Positions 8,188 to 16,569 of a DNA stretch of 64,000 bases are shown here, in pieces. Source of the DNA: Candidatus Pelagibacter sp. (GTDB lineage: Bacteria; Pseudomonadota; Alphaproteobacteria; Pelagibacterales; Pelagibacteraceae); contig JAOJAE010000001.1 in the NCBI GenBank assembly GCA_028227525.1, positions 44,343 through 108,342 of the forward strand. Direction: 5' to 3'. Position numbers and translations under genes: made by a program. The notes below the pieces were generated by a model, which ran no database searches, was not told the origin of the DNA, and saw nothing but the letters and a program-made list of their open reading frames with translations. The first letter of the stretch is position 1, and every line of letters starts with the position of its first letter.

Positions 8188-10761
8188 TTAGGCAACCATA
8201 CTCTCTGCTTTTTGTAAATCAACAGCAACTAACTGACTAATACCTTTTTCTGGCATCGTCACTCCATAAAGTCTATTCATTTTAGACATTGTCAGTGCGT
8301 GATGAGTAACAATAATGAATTTTGTATTAGTTATTTTTATAAGCTCTTCAAGCAAGCTACAAAATCTTGTTACATTAGCATCATCAAGTGGTGCATCAAC
8401 TTCATCTAGAACACAAATAGGAGATGGATTTGTTAAAAATACAGCAAAGATCAAAGATAAAGCGGTCAGAGCTTGTTCTCCCCCAGATAATAAAGTTATA
8501 GACTGAAGTCTTTTACCAGGTGGACTTACCAACATCTCTAAGCCTGCTTCTAAGGGATCATCTGAGTCGACTAATTCTAGTTTTGCATTTCCACCATTAA
8601 AAAGTTTTGTATAAACTTCATTAAATTTCCTGTTAACTTTTTCAAATGCTTCAATTAACCTTTCCCTACCTTTTTTATTAAGCTCATTAATGCTATCTTT
8701 TAGTTTAACAATTGCGGTTACTAGATCAGAACGATCTTGTTCCATTTTTTTTATTTCTTCTTCATACTTACTCGTTTCTTCATCAGCTTTTAGGTTCACT
8801 GATCCCAATTTTTCTCTTTCTTGTTTTTTTTTATCTAAAGTATCTTCTTGATCTACAGGATTAGGTAGATCTTCAGCACCATTTAGATTTGAATTTTCTA
8901 AAATATTTTCCTCAGTAAGATTAAGTTCTGAATTTATTCTATCTAATAAATCACTTTTTCTTTTTTGCAGACCTTCAATAGTTGCTCCAGAACTTGCTTT
9001 TCTTTCTCTAATTTGAATTGACTGTTCTTGAATTTCATTTAATTGAGATCTTAAATTTTCTATTTGTTTATCCGTTTCATCAATAACAGAGTCGTTATCA
9101 ATTTTCTCTTTATTTGATATTCTTAAATTTTCTGAAATTTGACCCTTTCTTTCAGCTTGAATTTTAGGCTGATTATCTAATTCTTTTAGTTGGTCTAATA
9201 ATTTATTTTTTCTATCAGTTAATTCTCCAACCATCTTTTCAGAATTAGACAGTAAGTTTTTCCAACTTTCAACTTCAGTTTCTATAGTTTTAATTCTCTC
9301 ATTACGTTTTATAGATTCATTTTTAATTGATTGATTTTTACTGTATGCATCAGCATATTTTTCTTGAAGTTGTTTTATATTTTGTGACTTTTCATTTACA
9401 CTCAATAATTCTTCTCTTGATCTTTCATTTTTTAAATCATTTAAAAAATTATCTAACTCCATATTACATCTGTCTAATAAAGTGACTGCTTGATTGATTT
9501 CATTACTATCAATTAATTCTTTCACTCTATTAATAGAATTTTTAACATTTTTGATTGGTCCAACACTGATGTTTATTGATCCCTCAGCTATATTAGATAC
9601 AACTTCATCAACAGCTTTTTGCTCTTCTTTTAATTTATTTTTGGCATCCTCTAATTCTTCATTGGAAAGTTTTTCAGTTTCGAAATATTTAGAGTCTATT
9701 TCTATTAAATCAGTTTTTTCCTCTTTTAGTCTTTTTTCATTGGAGTTAGCATCAATAATAATTCCTCTTTCTCTAGATATGTCCTCATCTAAAGTCTGTA
9801 GAGACTTTTTAATACTTTCAATCTCATCTTGTGTTCTTGTATTTTCTTCATCTAAACTTTGAAGCTCAAGGTTTAGTCTTTGAATCCTTGATAAATTTTC
9901 AATATTTTTTTCCCTAAGTGGTGAGACTTTATCTGTTGCAGATTTAATCAAATTTTCTATTTCTGATATTTTAGTGTTGAATCCTTCAACCTCTCCCTCT
10001 GCCTCATTATTAATTTCATTTTCAATTCTAATTTCTTTATCTATTTCAATTAATTTCAAATAATAAAGACCTGCTTCTATTTTTTTTATTTCTTCCGAAA
10101 TAAATTTATATTTTGTAGCTTCTTCAGCTTGTTTTTGAAGATTGGCTAGTTGTTTTTCTTGCTGTCTTCTAAGTTCATCAGCTCTTTTAAGATTATTTTC
10201 TGCAGCTCCCAATCTTAGTTCGGCCTCATGTCTTCTAACATGTAAACCAGAAATTCCTGCAGCCTCCTCCAAAATTGCTCTTCGGTCTGTTGGTTTTGCA
10301 GTTACTAATGCACCAATTCGTCCTTGGCTAATCATCGAGGGAGAATGTGCGCCAGTTGATAGATCTGCAAAAAACATTTGAGCATCTCTTGCTCTTACTT
10401 CTTTATCGTTAATATAAAATTTTGAGCCTTTATCTTTTTCTATTTTTCTTCTGACACTTATTTGATCCAAATCACGATATTGAACTGGTCCTTCATTATT
10501 TTTATTTTCTACATCAATTGAAACTTCTGCGATATTCTTTGAGGCTTTATTGGAGGTTCCTGAAAAAATTACATCTTCCATTCCTGATCCACGCATGCTT
10601 TTTGCGGAGGTTTCTCCCATGACCCACCTTAGGGACTCAACTATGTTTGACTTTCCACAACCATTAGGTCCAACAATTCCAGTGAGACCCTCTTCAATTA
10701 AGAAATTTGTTTTATCAGCGAATGATTTAAATCCATTTAATTGGATTTTTTTAAACTCCAT
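8188..10761 (-). CDS. smc: chromosome segregation ATPase SMC, short form
   Basis: SMC proteins compact and segregate chromosomes. Both halves of the ABC-type head are intact: Walker A GPNGCGKSN at 31-39, Q-loop around Q146, signature LSGGEQ at 758-763, Walker B ICVLDEVDAP from 782, and VTHH at 818-821. Two charged coiled-coil arms of roughly 200-300 residues lie between. The protein is only 857 residues (about 1150-1200 is usual). No glycine-rich hinge domain is recognisable in the middle; residues about 390-445 form the only clear break in the coils. It sits between dsbA and atpI. RecN or Rad50-like ATPases are alternatives, but the head motifs fit SMC best. Confidence 0.88.
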   Translation of the reverse strand: MEFKKIQLNGFKSFADKTNFLIEEGLTGIVGPNGCGKSNIVESLRWVMGETSAKSMRGSGMEDVIFSGTSNKASKNIAEVSIDVENKNNEGPVQYRDLDQISVRRKIEKDKGSKFYINDKEVRARDAQMFFADLSTGAHSPSMISQGRIGALVTAKPTDRRAILEEAAGISGLHVRRHEAELRLGAAENNLKRADELRRQQEKQLANLQKQAEEATKYKFISEEIKKIEAGLYYLKLIEIDKEIRIENEINNEAEGEVEGFNTKISEIENLIKSATDKVSPLREKNIENLSRIQRLNLELQSLDEENTRTQDEIESIKKSLQTLDEDISRERGIIIDANSNEKRLKEEKTDLIEIDSKYFETEKLSNEELEDAKNKLKEEQKAVDEVVSNIAEGSINISVGPIKNVKNSINRVKELIDSNEINQAVTLLDRCNMELDNFLNDLKNERSREELLSVNEKSQNIKQLQEKYADAYSKNQSIKNESIKRNERIKTIETEVESWKNLLSNSEKMVGELTDRKNKLLDQLKELDNQPKIQAERKGQISENLRISNKEKIDNDSVIDETDKQIENLRSQLNEIQEQSIQIRERKASSGATIEGLQKRKSDLLDRINSELNLTEENILENSNLNGAEDLPNPVDQEDTLDKKKQEREKLGSVNLKADEETSKYEEEIKKMEQDRSDLVTAIVKLKDSINELNKKGRERLIEAFEKVNRKFNEVYTKLFNGGNAKLELVDSDDPLEAGLEMLVSPPGKRLQSITLLSGGEQALTALSLIFAVFLTNPSPICVLDEVDAPLDDANVTRFCSLLEELIKITNTKFIIVTHHALTMSKMNRLYGVTMPEKGISQLVAVDLQKAESMVA

Positions 10762-10769
10762 GCACTAAC

Positions 10770-11348
10770 TTATATCAGTTTTTCTATAGCTTTTTTTAAA
10801 TTTTTATAAGTTAGGGTTTTTTCAAACTTTTGATTATTGATTATTATCGTAGGAGTAGAATTAACATTGAAGTTTTTTACCCCATCGATTCGATCATTTA
10901 AAACAAAATCCTCGATTTCTTTGTTATTTATGCAAGTTTCAAAATTAACATCAATTCCTTCGCTAGTTAAAAATTTCTGAAGATTTTTATTTGCTTCTTG
11001 GACAGAACTACCTTTGACCCATTTTTGTTGGTTTGCATACAATGTATTTAAAATTTTCGAATCACCATCATTTTTACATTGTGAAACTTTTGCAGCATTA
11101 AAAGCCGCAACATCTAATGGGAAGTGTCTAAATTCAATTTTAGCTAAACCTGTATCAAGATAATCTTTTTTAAGTCCAGGATACACATCTTTATGAAAAT
11201 TTGCACAGTGACTACAAGTTAAAGATTCAAAAGCAATTATAGTTATTTTTGCGTCTTTACTTCCTACAACAATTCTTTTTATTTCCTCTGCGCTAATAGC
11301 TGAAATGGTACTAAAAAAAATTGTTAAAATAATTATAATTTTTTTCAT
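10770..11348 (-). CDS. DsbA-like periplasmic thiol:disulfide oxidoreductase
   Basis: A thioredoxin-fold protein with a clear signal peptide (residues 1-20, cleaved near ISA|EE) and the active-site motif C45-S-H-C48 within FESLTCSHCANFH. The cis-proline loop is near NSTPTIIINN, and a helical insertion lies between, as in DsbA and DsbG/BdbD-type proteins (192 residues). It probably oxidises cysteines of exported proteins; whether it works as an oxidase or an isomerase cannot be read from sequence. It lies 8 nt upstream of smc and overlaps the end of the dciA-like gene by 4 nt. Confidence 0.88.
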   Translation of the reverse strand: MKKIIIILTIFFSTISAISAEEIKRIVVGSKDAKITIIAFESLTCSHCANFHKDVYPGLKKDYLDTGLAKIEFRHFPLDVAAFNAAKVSQCKNDGDSKILNTLYANQQKWVKGSSVQEANKNLQKFLTSEGIDVNFETCINNKEIEDFVLNDRIDGVKNFNVNSTPTIIINNQKFEKTLTYKNLKKAIEKLI

Positions 11349-11833
11349 TTTTCTTTAAATACTTTAGTTAATTCAATAAGTGATTTTTTAATTTTATCAT
11401 TTTTAACATCATTAATTTTACTTTGGTATTTATTAATTGCGACATTTTCACGATTAGCTTCTTTCTTAAAAAAGATTTTTTTCTCATCATCAAAGCTAAT
11501 AAATTTAAGCTTTTCTACAACTGAATAACCAAAAAAACTGTTCATCTTGTCTAAAATTTCTTTTTTAGAATATTCTAAATCAACTTCATGACCTCTTTTC
11601 ACCATTACCAATAAAGTACTTGCTCCAAACCTGTTAGAATTCTTAAATGTCTTTGGATAACAAACTTTGAATAGCTCATCTCCAACAATATATCTCCAGT
11701 TACTTAGTGTTTCAGAATATATATGACCCTTTTTATTGATGATTTTTTTTACATTTTTAGGCAAAGTGTCTTTAAAAGATCTTAAACCTTGAATGGTGAC
11801 ATTTCCACGCTTAGTGTTATTTTTAAAATGCAT
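11345..11833 (-). CDS. dciA: DUF721 / DciA-like protein (possible replicative helicase loader)
   Basis: A 162-residue basic protein of the DUF721 type, with the conserved core WRYIVGDELFKVCYPKTF followed by TLLVMVKRGHEVDLEY and a segment on the way to the end of the domain (NSFFGYSVVEKLKF). DciA is the ancestral loader of the DnaB helicase in bacteria that lack DnaC or DnaI. The reading frame is open to a TTG at 11845, but the ATG at 11831-11833 is the more natural start. That start codon is immediately next to the divergent mutY ATG, the two forming a single CATATG. The assignment to DciA is by domain resemblance. Confidence 0.7.
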   Translation of the reverse strand: MHFKNNTKRGNVTIQGLRSFKDTLPKNVKKIINKKGHIYSETLSNWRYIVGDELFKVCYPKTFKNSNRFGASTLLVMVKRGHEVDLEYSKKEILDKMNSFFGYSVVEKLKFISFDDEKKIFFKKEANRENVAINKYQSKINDVKNDKIKKSLIELTKVFKEK

Positions 11834-12817
11834 ATGAAAGATCAAACAATATCAAATAAAATTCTTAATTGGTACGATATTAATAAAAGGTCATTACCTT
11901 GGCGAAAAAAAACTTCTTCAAAAAAAAAGCAATATTACACCCTGGTTAGTGAATTTATGCTTCAACAAACCCAAGTTATAACGGTGATACCCTATTTTAA
12001 TCGATTTATTAAAAATATTCCTAATTTAGAAGCTTTAGCTAGTTTTGAAAATCGAAAACTTTTTAAACTATGGGAAGGACTTGGTTATTATTCAAGAGCT
12101 AGAAATTTAAAAAAAACTGCACAAGTTATTATTAAAGATTTCAATAAAAAATTACCTAATGATTTTTTAGACTTAAAATCATTACCTGGTATTGGAGATT
12201 ATACAGCAAGCGCAATATCGGCTATTGCATTTAATATGCCCATTATCCCCTTAGATGGCAATATCGAAAGAGTTTTAAAAAGATATTTATATTTAAAAAA
12301 AGAAAGTCAAATTCAAAAAGAAAATTTAATCAAAAGTAAAAAAGTTTTAGGAACATCAAGTAGATCTGGTGATTATGCTCAAGCTTTGATGGAACTAGGT
12401 GCACTTATTTGCAAACCCAATAATCCTATTTGTGAAAAATGTCCAATCTCAAAAAACTGCAAATCTTTTACTAAGAAAGATTTTACTTTAACTAAAATTA
12501 AAAAAAACAATAAAGATAAATATTTTTTATTAAAGGTTTATAAAAAAAATAATAAATATTTATTAGTCAAAAATACAAATTTTAATTTTTTAAAAAATTT
12601 TAATATTTTTCCAATGAAAGAATTAACTAAGCCTAAAAACTTTAGCCAAAATTTAAGTGTTAAAATGTCTAATATGAATATGAATATCAAAGTTGAAAAT
12701 CATAAGATGAATAAACCAATACCCTTTTCTTATTGGATTAATCCTGAAAAATTAAAAAATTATACTTTACCAACATTTACAAAAAAAATTGTTACATATT
12801 TGGAAAAAAACAAATGA
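11834..12817 (+). CDS. mutY: A/G-specific adenine DNA glycosylase
   Basis: MutY removes adenine mispaired with 8-oxoguanine. Counting from the ATG at 11834, the catalytic glutamate is E40 (SEFMLQQTQV), the helix-hairpin-helix is LPGIGDYTA (118-126), and the catalytic aspartate is D141 (PLDGNIERV). The [4Fe-4S] loop is C193-x6-C200-x2-C203-x5-C209. The C-terminal domain that recognises 8-oxoG is present but weakly conserved and lysine/asparagine-rich; total length is 327. An ATG two codons earlier (11828) is also possible. Its 3' end overlaps the next gene as ATGA. Confidence 0.94.
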   Translation: MKDQTISNKILNWYDINKRSLPWRKKTSSKKKQYYTLVSEFMLQQTQVITVIPYFNRFIKNIPNLEALASFENRKLFKLWEGLGYYSRARNLKKTAQVIIKDFNKKLPNDFLDLKSLPGIGDYTASAISAIAFNMPIIPLDGNIERVLKRYLYLKKESQIQKENLIKSKKVLGTSSRSGDYAQALMELGALICKPNNPICEKCPISKNCKSFTKKDFTLTKIKKNNKDKYFLLKVYKKNNKYLLVKNTNFNFLKNFNIFPMKELTKPKNFSQNLSVKMSNMNMNIKVENHKMNKPIPFSYWINPEKLKNYTLPTFTKKIVTYLEKNK

Positions 12818-13965
12818 AAAAAATTGCAATAATAGGAGCGGGGATTTCTGGTTTATATATTGCAAATTTATTCAAAGATCATTCTGATTACCTGGTTAGT
12901 ATTTATGAAAAAAATACTGCAATCAACTTAGATGAAGGATATGGGATACAGCTTTCAACTAACAGCATTAAACTGCTTAATAAAATTGGATTTAATATTT
13001 TAGAAAATAAAGATAAATTTCACCCAGAAAAAATAGATTTTTATACAATTAAACAAGAAAAAAAAATATGTGATCTGAATATTTCAGAGTTTAATTCTGA
13101 AGATTGTAAGTACACAACACTAAAAAGATCTAAATTAATTGAATTTTTAAAAGATAGAATAAACAGTAATATAATTAAGTACGATCATAATATTGAAAAA
13201 ATTGAAAAAAATAATGATCAAATAAATTTAATTTTTAATAAAAAAAATAGAGTAATTTGTGATTATCTAATCATTTCTGATGGTGTTTTTTCTAAAGGCA
13301 AATCATTAATTTCTAATAATAAAATAAAACCTGCTTATAATAATTCAATTGCAATTAGGGGTAATATTTCAAAAAATAATCTTAATCATTTAAATAAAAA
13401 AAATATCTCTTTATTTATGGGGCATGATTTTCATTATGTTACCTATCCAGTAAATAATGACAATGAACCATGTAATTTCATTGGAGTTTTAAAATACAAA
13501 TTAACTACAAATGAGCTTAATAATTATGATCTTTTTAAAGAGGAAACTTTTGTAAGAGCTATTAAAGACAAACTAAAAAATAAAATTTCAACAATTATTC
13601 TAGATAATATTGATAACTTTAAATGCTTCCCTGTTTTTGCTAGTAAAGGTTATCTTAAGCCAGGTAAAAATATCTTTTTAGTAGGAGATGCTTTTTTTGC
13701 CTTCCCACCTTCATTTGCCCAAGGAGCATCACAATCTATTGAGGGTGCGTCAGAACTATTTGATAACATTGTAAATAAAAAAAGCAATTTCTATGATAAT
13801 AGGGTTAAAAAAGTAAAAATGATTAATAACAGATCAAAATTAAATCAATTTGCTTTTCATTTATCTAATCCGATTTTAATTTTTTTTAGAAATATCAGTT
13901 TAAAATTATTAACAAAAAATAAGAAATTTTTAGAAAATTATTTAGGTAAAATTTATAAGAATTAA
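12814..13965 (+). CDS. FAD-dependent monooxygenase (UbiH / salicylate-hydroxylase-like)
   Basis: A 383-residue flavoprotein of the aromatic hydroxylase family. The N-terminal Rossmann motif is KIAIIGAGISGLYIANLF. A middle strand YLIISDGVFS matches the DG motif, and the second FAD motif is FLVGDAFFAFPPSFAQGASQSIEGA, close to the GDAAH..P..GQG pattern though the usual histidine is phenylalanine. The family includes UbiH/UbiF-type ubiquinone hydroxylases and salicylate hydroxylases; the substrate cannot be read from sequence. It overlaps mutY by 4 nt and converges on ccrM, sharing a TTAA stop. Confidence 0.78.
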   Translation: MKKIAIIGAGISGLYIANLFKDHSDYLVSIYEKNTAINLDEGYGIQLSTNSIKLLNKIGFNILENKDKFHPEKIDFYTIKQEKKICDLNISEFNSEDCKYTTLKRSKLIEFLKDRINSNIIKYDHNIEKIEKNNDQINLIFNKKNRVICDYLIISDGVFSKGKSLISNNKIKPAYNNSIAIRGNISKNNLNHLNKKNISLFMGHDFHYVTYPVNNDNEPCNFIGVLKYKLTTNELNNYDLFKEETFVRAIKDKLKNKISTIILDNIDNFKCFPVFASKGYLKPGKNIFLVGDAFFAFPPSFAQGASQSIEGASELFDNIVNKKSNFYDNRVKKVKMINNRSKLNQFAFHLSNPILIFFRNISLKLLTKNKKFLENYLGKIYKN

Positions 13966-15032
13966 TTTTTTGAAATTAATCTTTGTCTTAGATAATCAAT
14001 TGGATGTATTCTTCCATTAATATCACAATGCCAATAAGTCCAGCCATTACAGCTCTCAGCACCTAAAATTGTTGCAGCTACTTTATGAATAGATCCTTCA
14101 GCTAGATTATGTTTAATGCTTCCATCTGCCATTATTCTTGCTGTAATTTTTTTCTTATGATCAAAAATATTTGTACCAGGCTTAATTATGCCAAGTTCCA
14201 CTAGAGAACCAAAAGGTATTCTTGGTTTAGTTCGATTATTTTTTAAGGTATCCAATAAATCATCTTCAATTTTTTTTGTATTTTTTATTCTTTGTTCAGC
14301 AGCTTTAAAATAACTTTTTTCTTTTTCTATACCGTAATAATATCTGCCTAATTTTTTAGCTACAGTAGCTGTAGTTCCAGATCCTAAAAATGGATCTAAA
14401 ATCATGTCATCTTTATTTGATGATGCTAGTAAAACTCTATGAAGTAGAGACTCTGGTTTTTGTGTTGAATGAACCTTTTTACCATTTTTTTTAAGTCTTT
14501 CAGATCCATTGCAGATTGGTAGATTCCAGTTAGATCTCATTTGTAGATCGTCATTTAAACATTTTAATGATTGATAATTAAAAGTGTATTTTGATTTCTC
14601 ACTTTTTGAAGCCCAAATTAAAGTTTCATGTGCATTCGTAAATCTTGTTCCCCTAAAATTTGGCATCGGATTATTTTTATTCCATATCACATCATTTAAA
14701 ATCCAGAATCCTAAATTTTGAATGGCTGTTCCTACTCTAAATATATTGTGATAACTACCTATGACCCAGATAGCTCCATCCTTTTTTAAAATTCTTTTAC
14801 ACTCGGTTAACCATTCATATGTAAATTCATCATATTTTTTAAAATTTTCGAATTGATCCCATTTATCATTAACAGCATTGACTTTAGATCTGTCGGGTCT
14901 AGTAAGCTCACCTTTTAACTGTAAATTGTATGGTGGATCTGCAAAGATCAAGTCAAAAGTTTCGCTTGGAATTTTTTTTAACTCTTCGAGACTATCCCCA
15001 TTAATAATTTTGTTTTTAAAATTAGTTTCCAT
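13962..15032 (-). CDS. ccrM: cell-cycle adenine DNA methyltransferase (GANTC-type, CcrM family)
   Basis: CcrM methylates adenine in GANTC and times cell-cycle genes in alphaproteobacteria. The catalytic DPPY motif is at residues 32-35 (LIFADPPYNLQLKGEL), the SAM-binding motif is LDPFLGSGTT, and the C-terminal CcrM domain (RIMADGSIKHN, GSIHKVAATILGAESCNGWTYWH) that separates this family from phage methylases is complete. I chose the ATG at 15032 (356 residues, close to the Caulobacter protein). A TTG at 15056 in the same frame would lie upstream of the predicted -10 element. No restriction enzyme is adjacent, as expected for an orphan regulatory methylase. Confidence 0.93.
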   Translation of the reverse strand: METNFKNKIINGDSLEELKKIPSETFDLIFADPPYNLQLKGELTRPDRSKVNAVNDKWDQFENFKKYDEFTYEWLTECKRILKKDGAIWVIGSYHNIFRVGTAIQNLGFWILNDVIWNKNNPMPNFRGTRFTNAHETLIWASKSEKSKYTFNYQSLKCLNDDLQMRSNWNLPICNGSERLKKNGKKVHSTQKPESLLHRVLLASSNKDDMILDPFLGSGTTATVAKKLGRYYYGIEKEKSYFKAAEQRIKNTKKIEDDLLDTLKNNRTKPRIPFGSLVELGIIKPGTNIFDHKKKITARIMADGSIKHNLAEGSIHKVAATILGAESCNGWTYWHCDINGRIHPIDYLRQRLISKN

Positions 15033-15044
15033 TTGTATAAAATA

Positions 15045-15097
15045 ATTAGACTCCAAATGGATTCTTGGGTCAACCTGAGATTGAATTATTTGGATTC
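15045..15097 (-). promoter_or_regulatory. predicted ccrM promoter with three GANTC sites
   Basis: Reading the minus strand: -35 TTGACC (15068-15073), a 17-nt spacer, and -10 TCTAAT (15045-15050). This would start transcription about 6 nt before the ccrM ATG. GANTC methylation sites lie at 15049-15053 (overlapping the -10), 15060-15064 (in the spacer) and 15093-15097 (upstream of the -35). At this base composition GANTC should occur about once per 400 bp. The promoter assignment is inference from the hexamers; the site positions are read directly. Confidence 0.62.
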
Positions 15098-15124
15098 GAT
15101 TTGTGGCGACTTAAAAATAAGTAA

Positions 15125-15697
15125 CTAGATATTGTGTGTCTTAAATTTCGATACAGGAGAAAAGGTTTTTCTATGATGCTTATTAATACCAAGTTTTTTG
15201 ATTGCCTTTAAATGCTGTTTAGTTCCATAGCCAAAATTTTGATCCCATCCATATCCTTTATTGTTCTTAGCAAGTCTAGTTATAAATTTATCTCTTGAAA
15301 CTTTAGCGATTATAGAGGCTGCTGATATTGAAGGAATTTTTTGATCACCCTTAATTACTGCTTTTAATTTATAATTTTTTAAATCAGGAACTTTATTTCC
15401 GTCAATTAAAATATGAGATGGTTTTTTTTTCAGTTTTTTTACTGCTCTTTTCATAGCAAGCAAACTTGCTTGTAAGATATTAATTTTATCTATTTCTTTT
15501 ACAGAGGCCTTACCAATTGCCCAAATAGAATTTTTTTTTATATAATTGGATAATAATTCTCGATTATTCTTATCAATACTTTTAGAGTCTTTTAATAATT
15601 TTTTATCTATTGATTTATTTAAAATTACAGCAGCAGCATAAACAGGACCTATCAAACTACCTCTTCCAACTTCATCTACACCAGCTATAATTTTCAT
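15125..15697 (-). CDS. rnhB: ribonuclease HII
   Basis: RNase HII cuts RNA in RNA-DNA hybrids and removes single ribonucleotides from DNA. The first two catalytic acids are in IAGVDEVGRGSLIGPV (D7, E8). A third is in ILIDGNKVP, and the SISAASIIAKVSRDKF motif carries the last. Length 190 is typical. The TAG stop lies 68-93 nt before the ccrM start region. The ATG at 15695-15697 directly follows the stop codon of the small membrane ORF, with no gap, so they are probably on one transcript. Confidence 0.95.
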   Translation of the reverse strand: MKIIAGVDEVGRGSLIGPVYAAAVILNKSIDKKLLKDSKSIDKNNRELLSNYIKKNSIWAIGKASVKEIDKINILQASLLAMKRAVKKLKKKPSHILIDGNKVPDLKNYKLKAVIKGDQKIPSISAASIIAKVSRDKFITRLAKNNKGYGWDQNFGYGTKQHLKAIKKLGINKHHRKTFSPVSKFKTHNI

Positions 15698-15832
15698 TTA
15701 AATTGCAATTAAGTGATAAATTAGTAATCCCACTAAAACACCTTTTATAAATGAAATCCATAGAAGACCATAATTAGAAATATTTAGTTTTTTCTTCCAC
15801 CAAGAAATATATCTCTCATGTAGTTCGATCAT
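15698..15832 (-). CDS. small membrane protein of unknown function (44 residues)
   Basis: A short open frame fills the gap between the UDG-type glycosylase and rnhB. Its ATG (15830-15832) is 6 nt after the UDG stop region and its TAA (15698-15700) abuts the rnhB ATG. The product begins MIELHERYISWWKKKL, with an amphipathic, tryptophan-containing start. One hydrophobic helix then follows (GLLWISFIKGVLVGLLIYHLIAI). The exact fit between neighbours and the coherent topology argue for a real gene. I do not recognise a family and assign no function. Confidence 0.6.
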   Translation of the reverse strand: MIELHERYISWWKKKLNISNYGLLWISFIKGVLVGLLIYHLIAI

Positions 15833-15838
15833 TTTTAT

Positions 15839-16558
15839 TTAAATAACAATCTTCATTTCACTAATTTTTTGTTTAATTTTTTTCAAATCTTCCCAAGAAT
15901 ATTTTTTATTTTCAGGAAATCTAATTAGATAAGATGGATTAAATGATATCATCACTGGATAAGTTTTATTTTTTAATATTGTTTCTTTCCATTTACCTCT
16001 TTCAGAGGATATTTTGTTATTAATGCCTGTGACAGCCTCCATTGCCGAACTTCCCATTAAAAAAACAATTTTTGGATTTATAATTGAAATATGTTCTTTT
16101 AAGAAAATTGAATATCTTTTTATTTCTTGAGATGTAGGCTTTCTATCCTCAGGAGGTCTAAAGTTGATCGCGTAACTGCAATAAATATTTTGTCTATTAA
16201 TGTTTATTGCTAACAGCATTTTATTTAATAAATCTCCAACTTCTCCTTTAAATGTTGTGCCAGATTTATCCTCTTCAGGTCCTGGAGCTTCACCAATTAA
16301 CATAATTGGACTATTTATATTTCCATCACCTAAGACAAGATTTTGAGCATTATCTTTTAAATTACAATTTTCGATTGAATTTATTTGTTTTTTTAATTCA
16401 TTTAGAAGTTCAGCTTTATTAGCTTGATTAAAATTATCGCAATTCTTGATAATGTTAAATCTATTTATGGGCTTATCTTGAAACACAAAGTTTGGCTCTA
16501 TAGTATTTAATAACTCCTCGTTGAATTTGCCTTTTTGATTTATCACTTTTTTAGTCAT
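15839..16558 (-). CDS. uracil-DNA glycosylase superfamily protein (type 4-like)
   Basis: The core motif MLIGEAPGPEEDKSGTTFKGEVGDLLNKML matches the active site of family 4/5 uracil-DNA glycosylases, and VFLMGSSAMEAVTG and VMISFNPSYLIRFP give the remaining active-site segments (239 residues). The family normally holds a [4Fe-4S] cluster with a CxxC before the LVLGDGN strand. Here only one cysteine (ENCNLK) is seen at that point, so cluster binding is uncertain. It excises uracil from deaminated cytosine. It diverges from the TPR gene with only 11 nt between start codons. Confidence 0.82.
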   Translation of the reverse strand: MTKKVINQKGKFNEELLNTIEPNFVFQDKPINRFNIIKNCDNFNQANKAELLNELKKQINSIENCNLKDNAQNLVLGDGNINSPIMLIGEAPGPEEDKSGTTFKGEVGDLLNKMLLAININRQNIYCSYAINFRPPEDRKPTSQEIKRYSIFLKEHISIINPKIVFLMGSSAMEAVTGINNKISSERGKWKETILKNKTYPVMISFNPSYLIRFPENKKYSWEDLKKIKQKISEMKIVI

Positions 16559-16569
16559 AGAATGATTAA

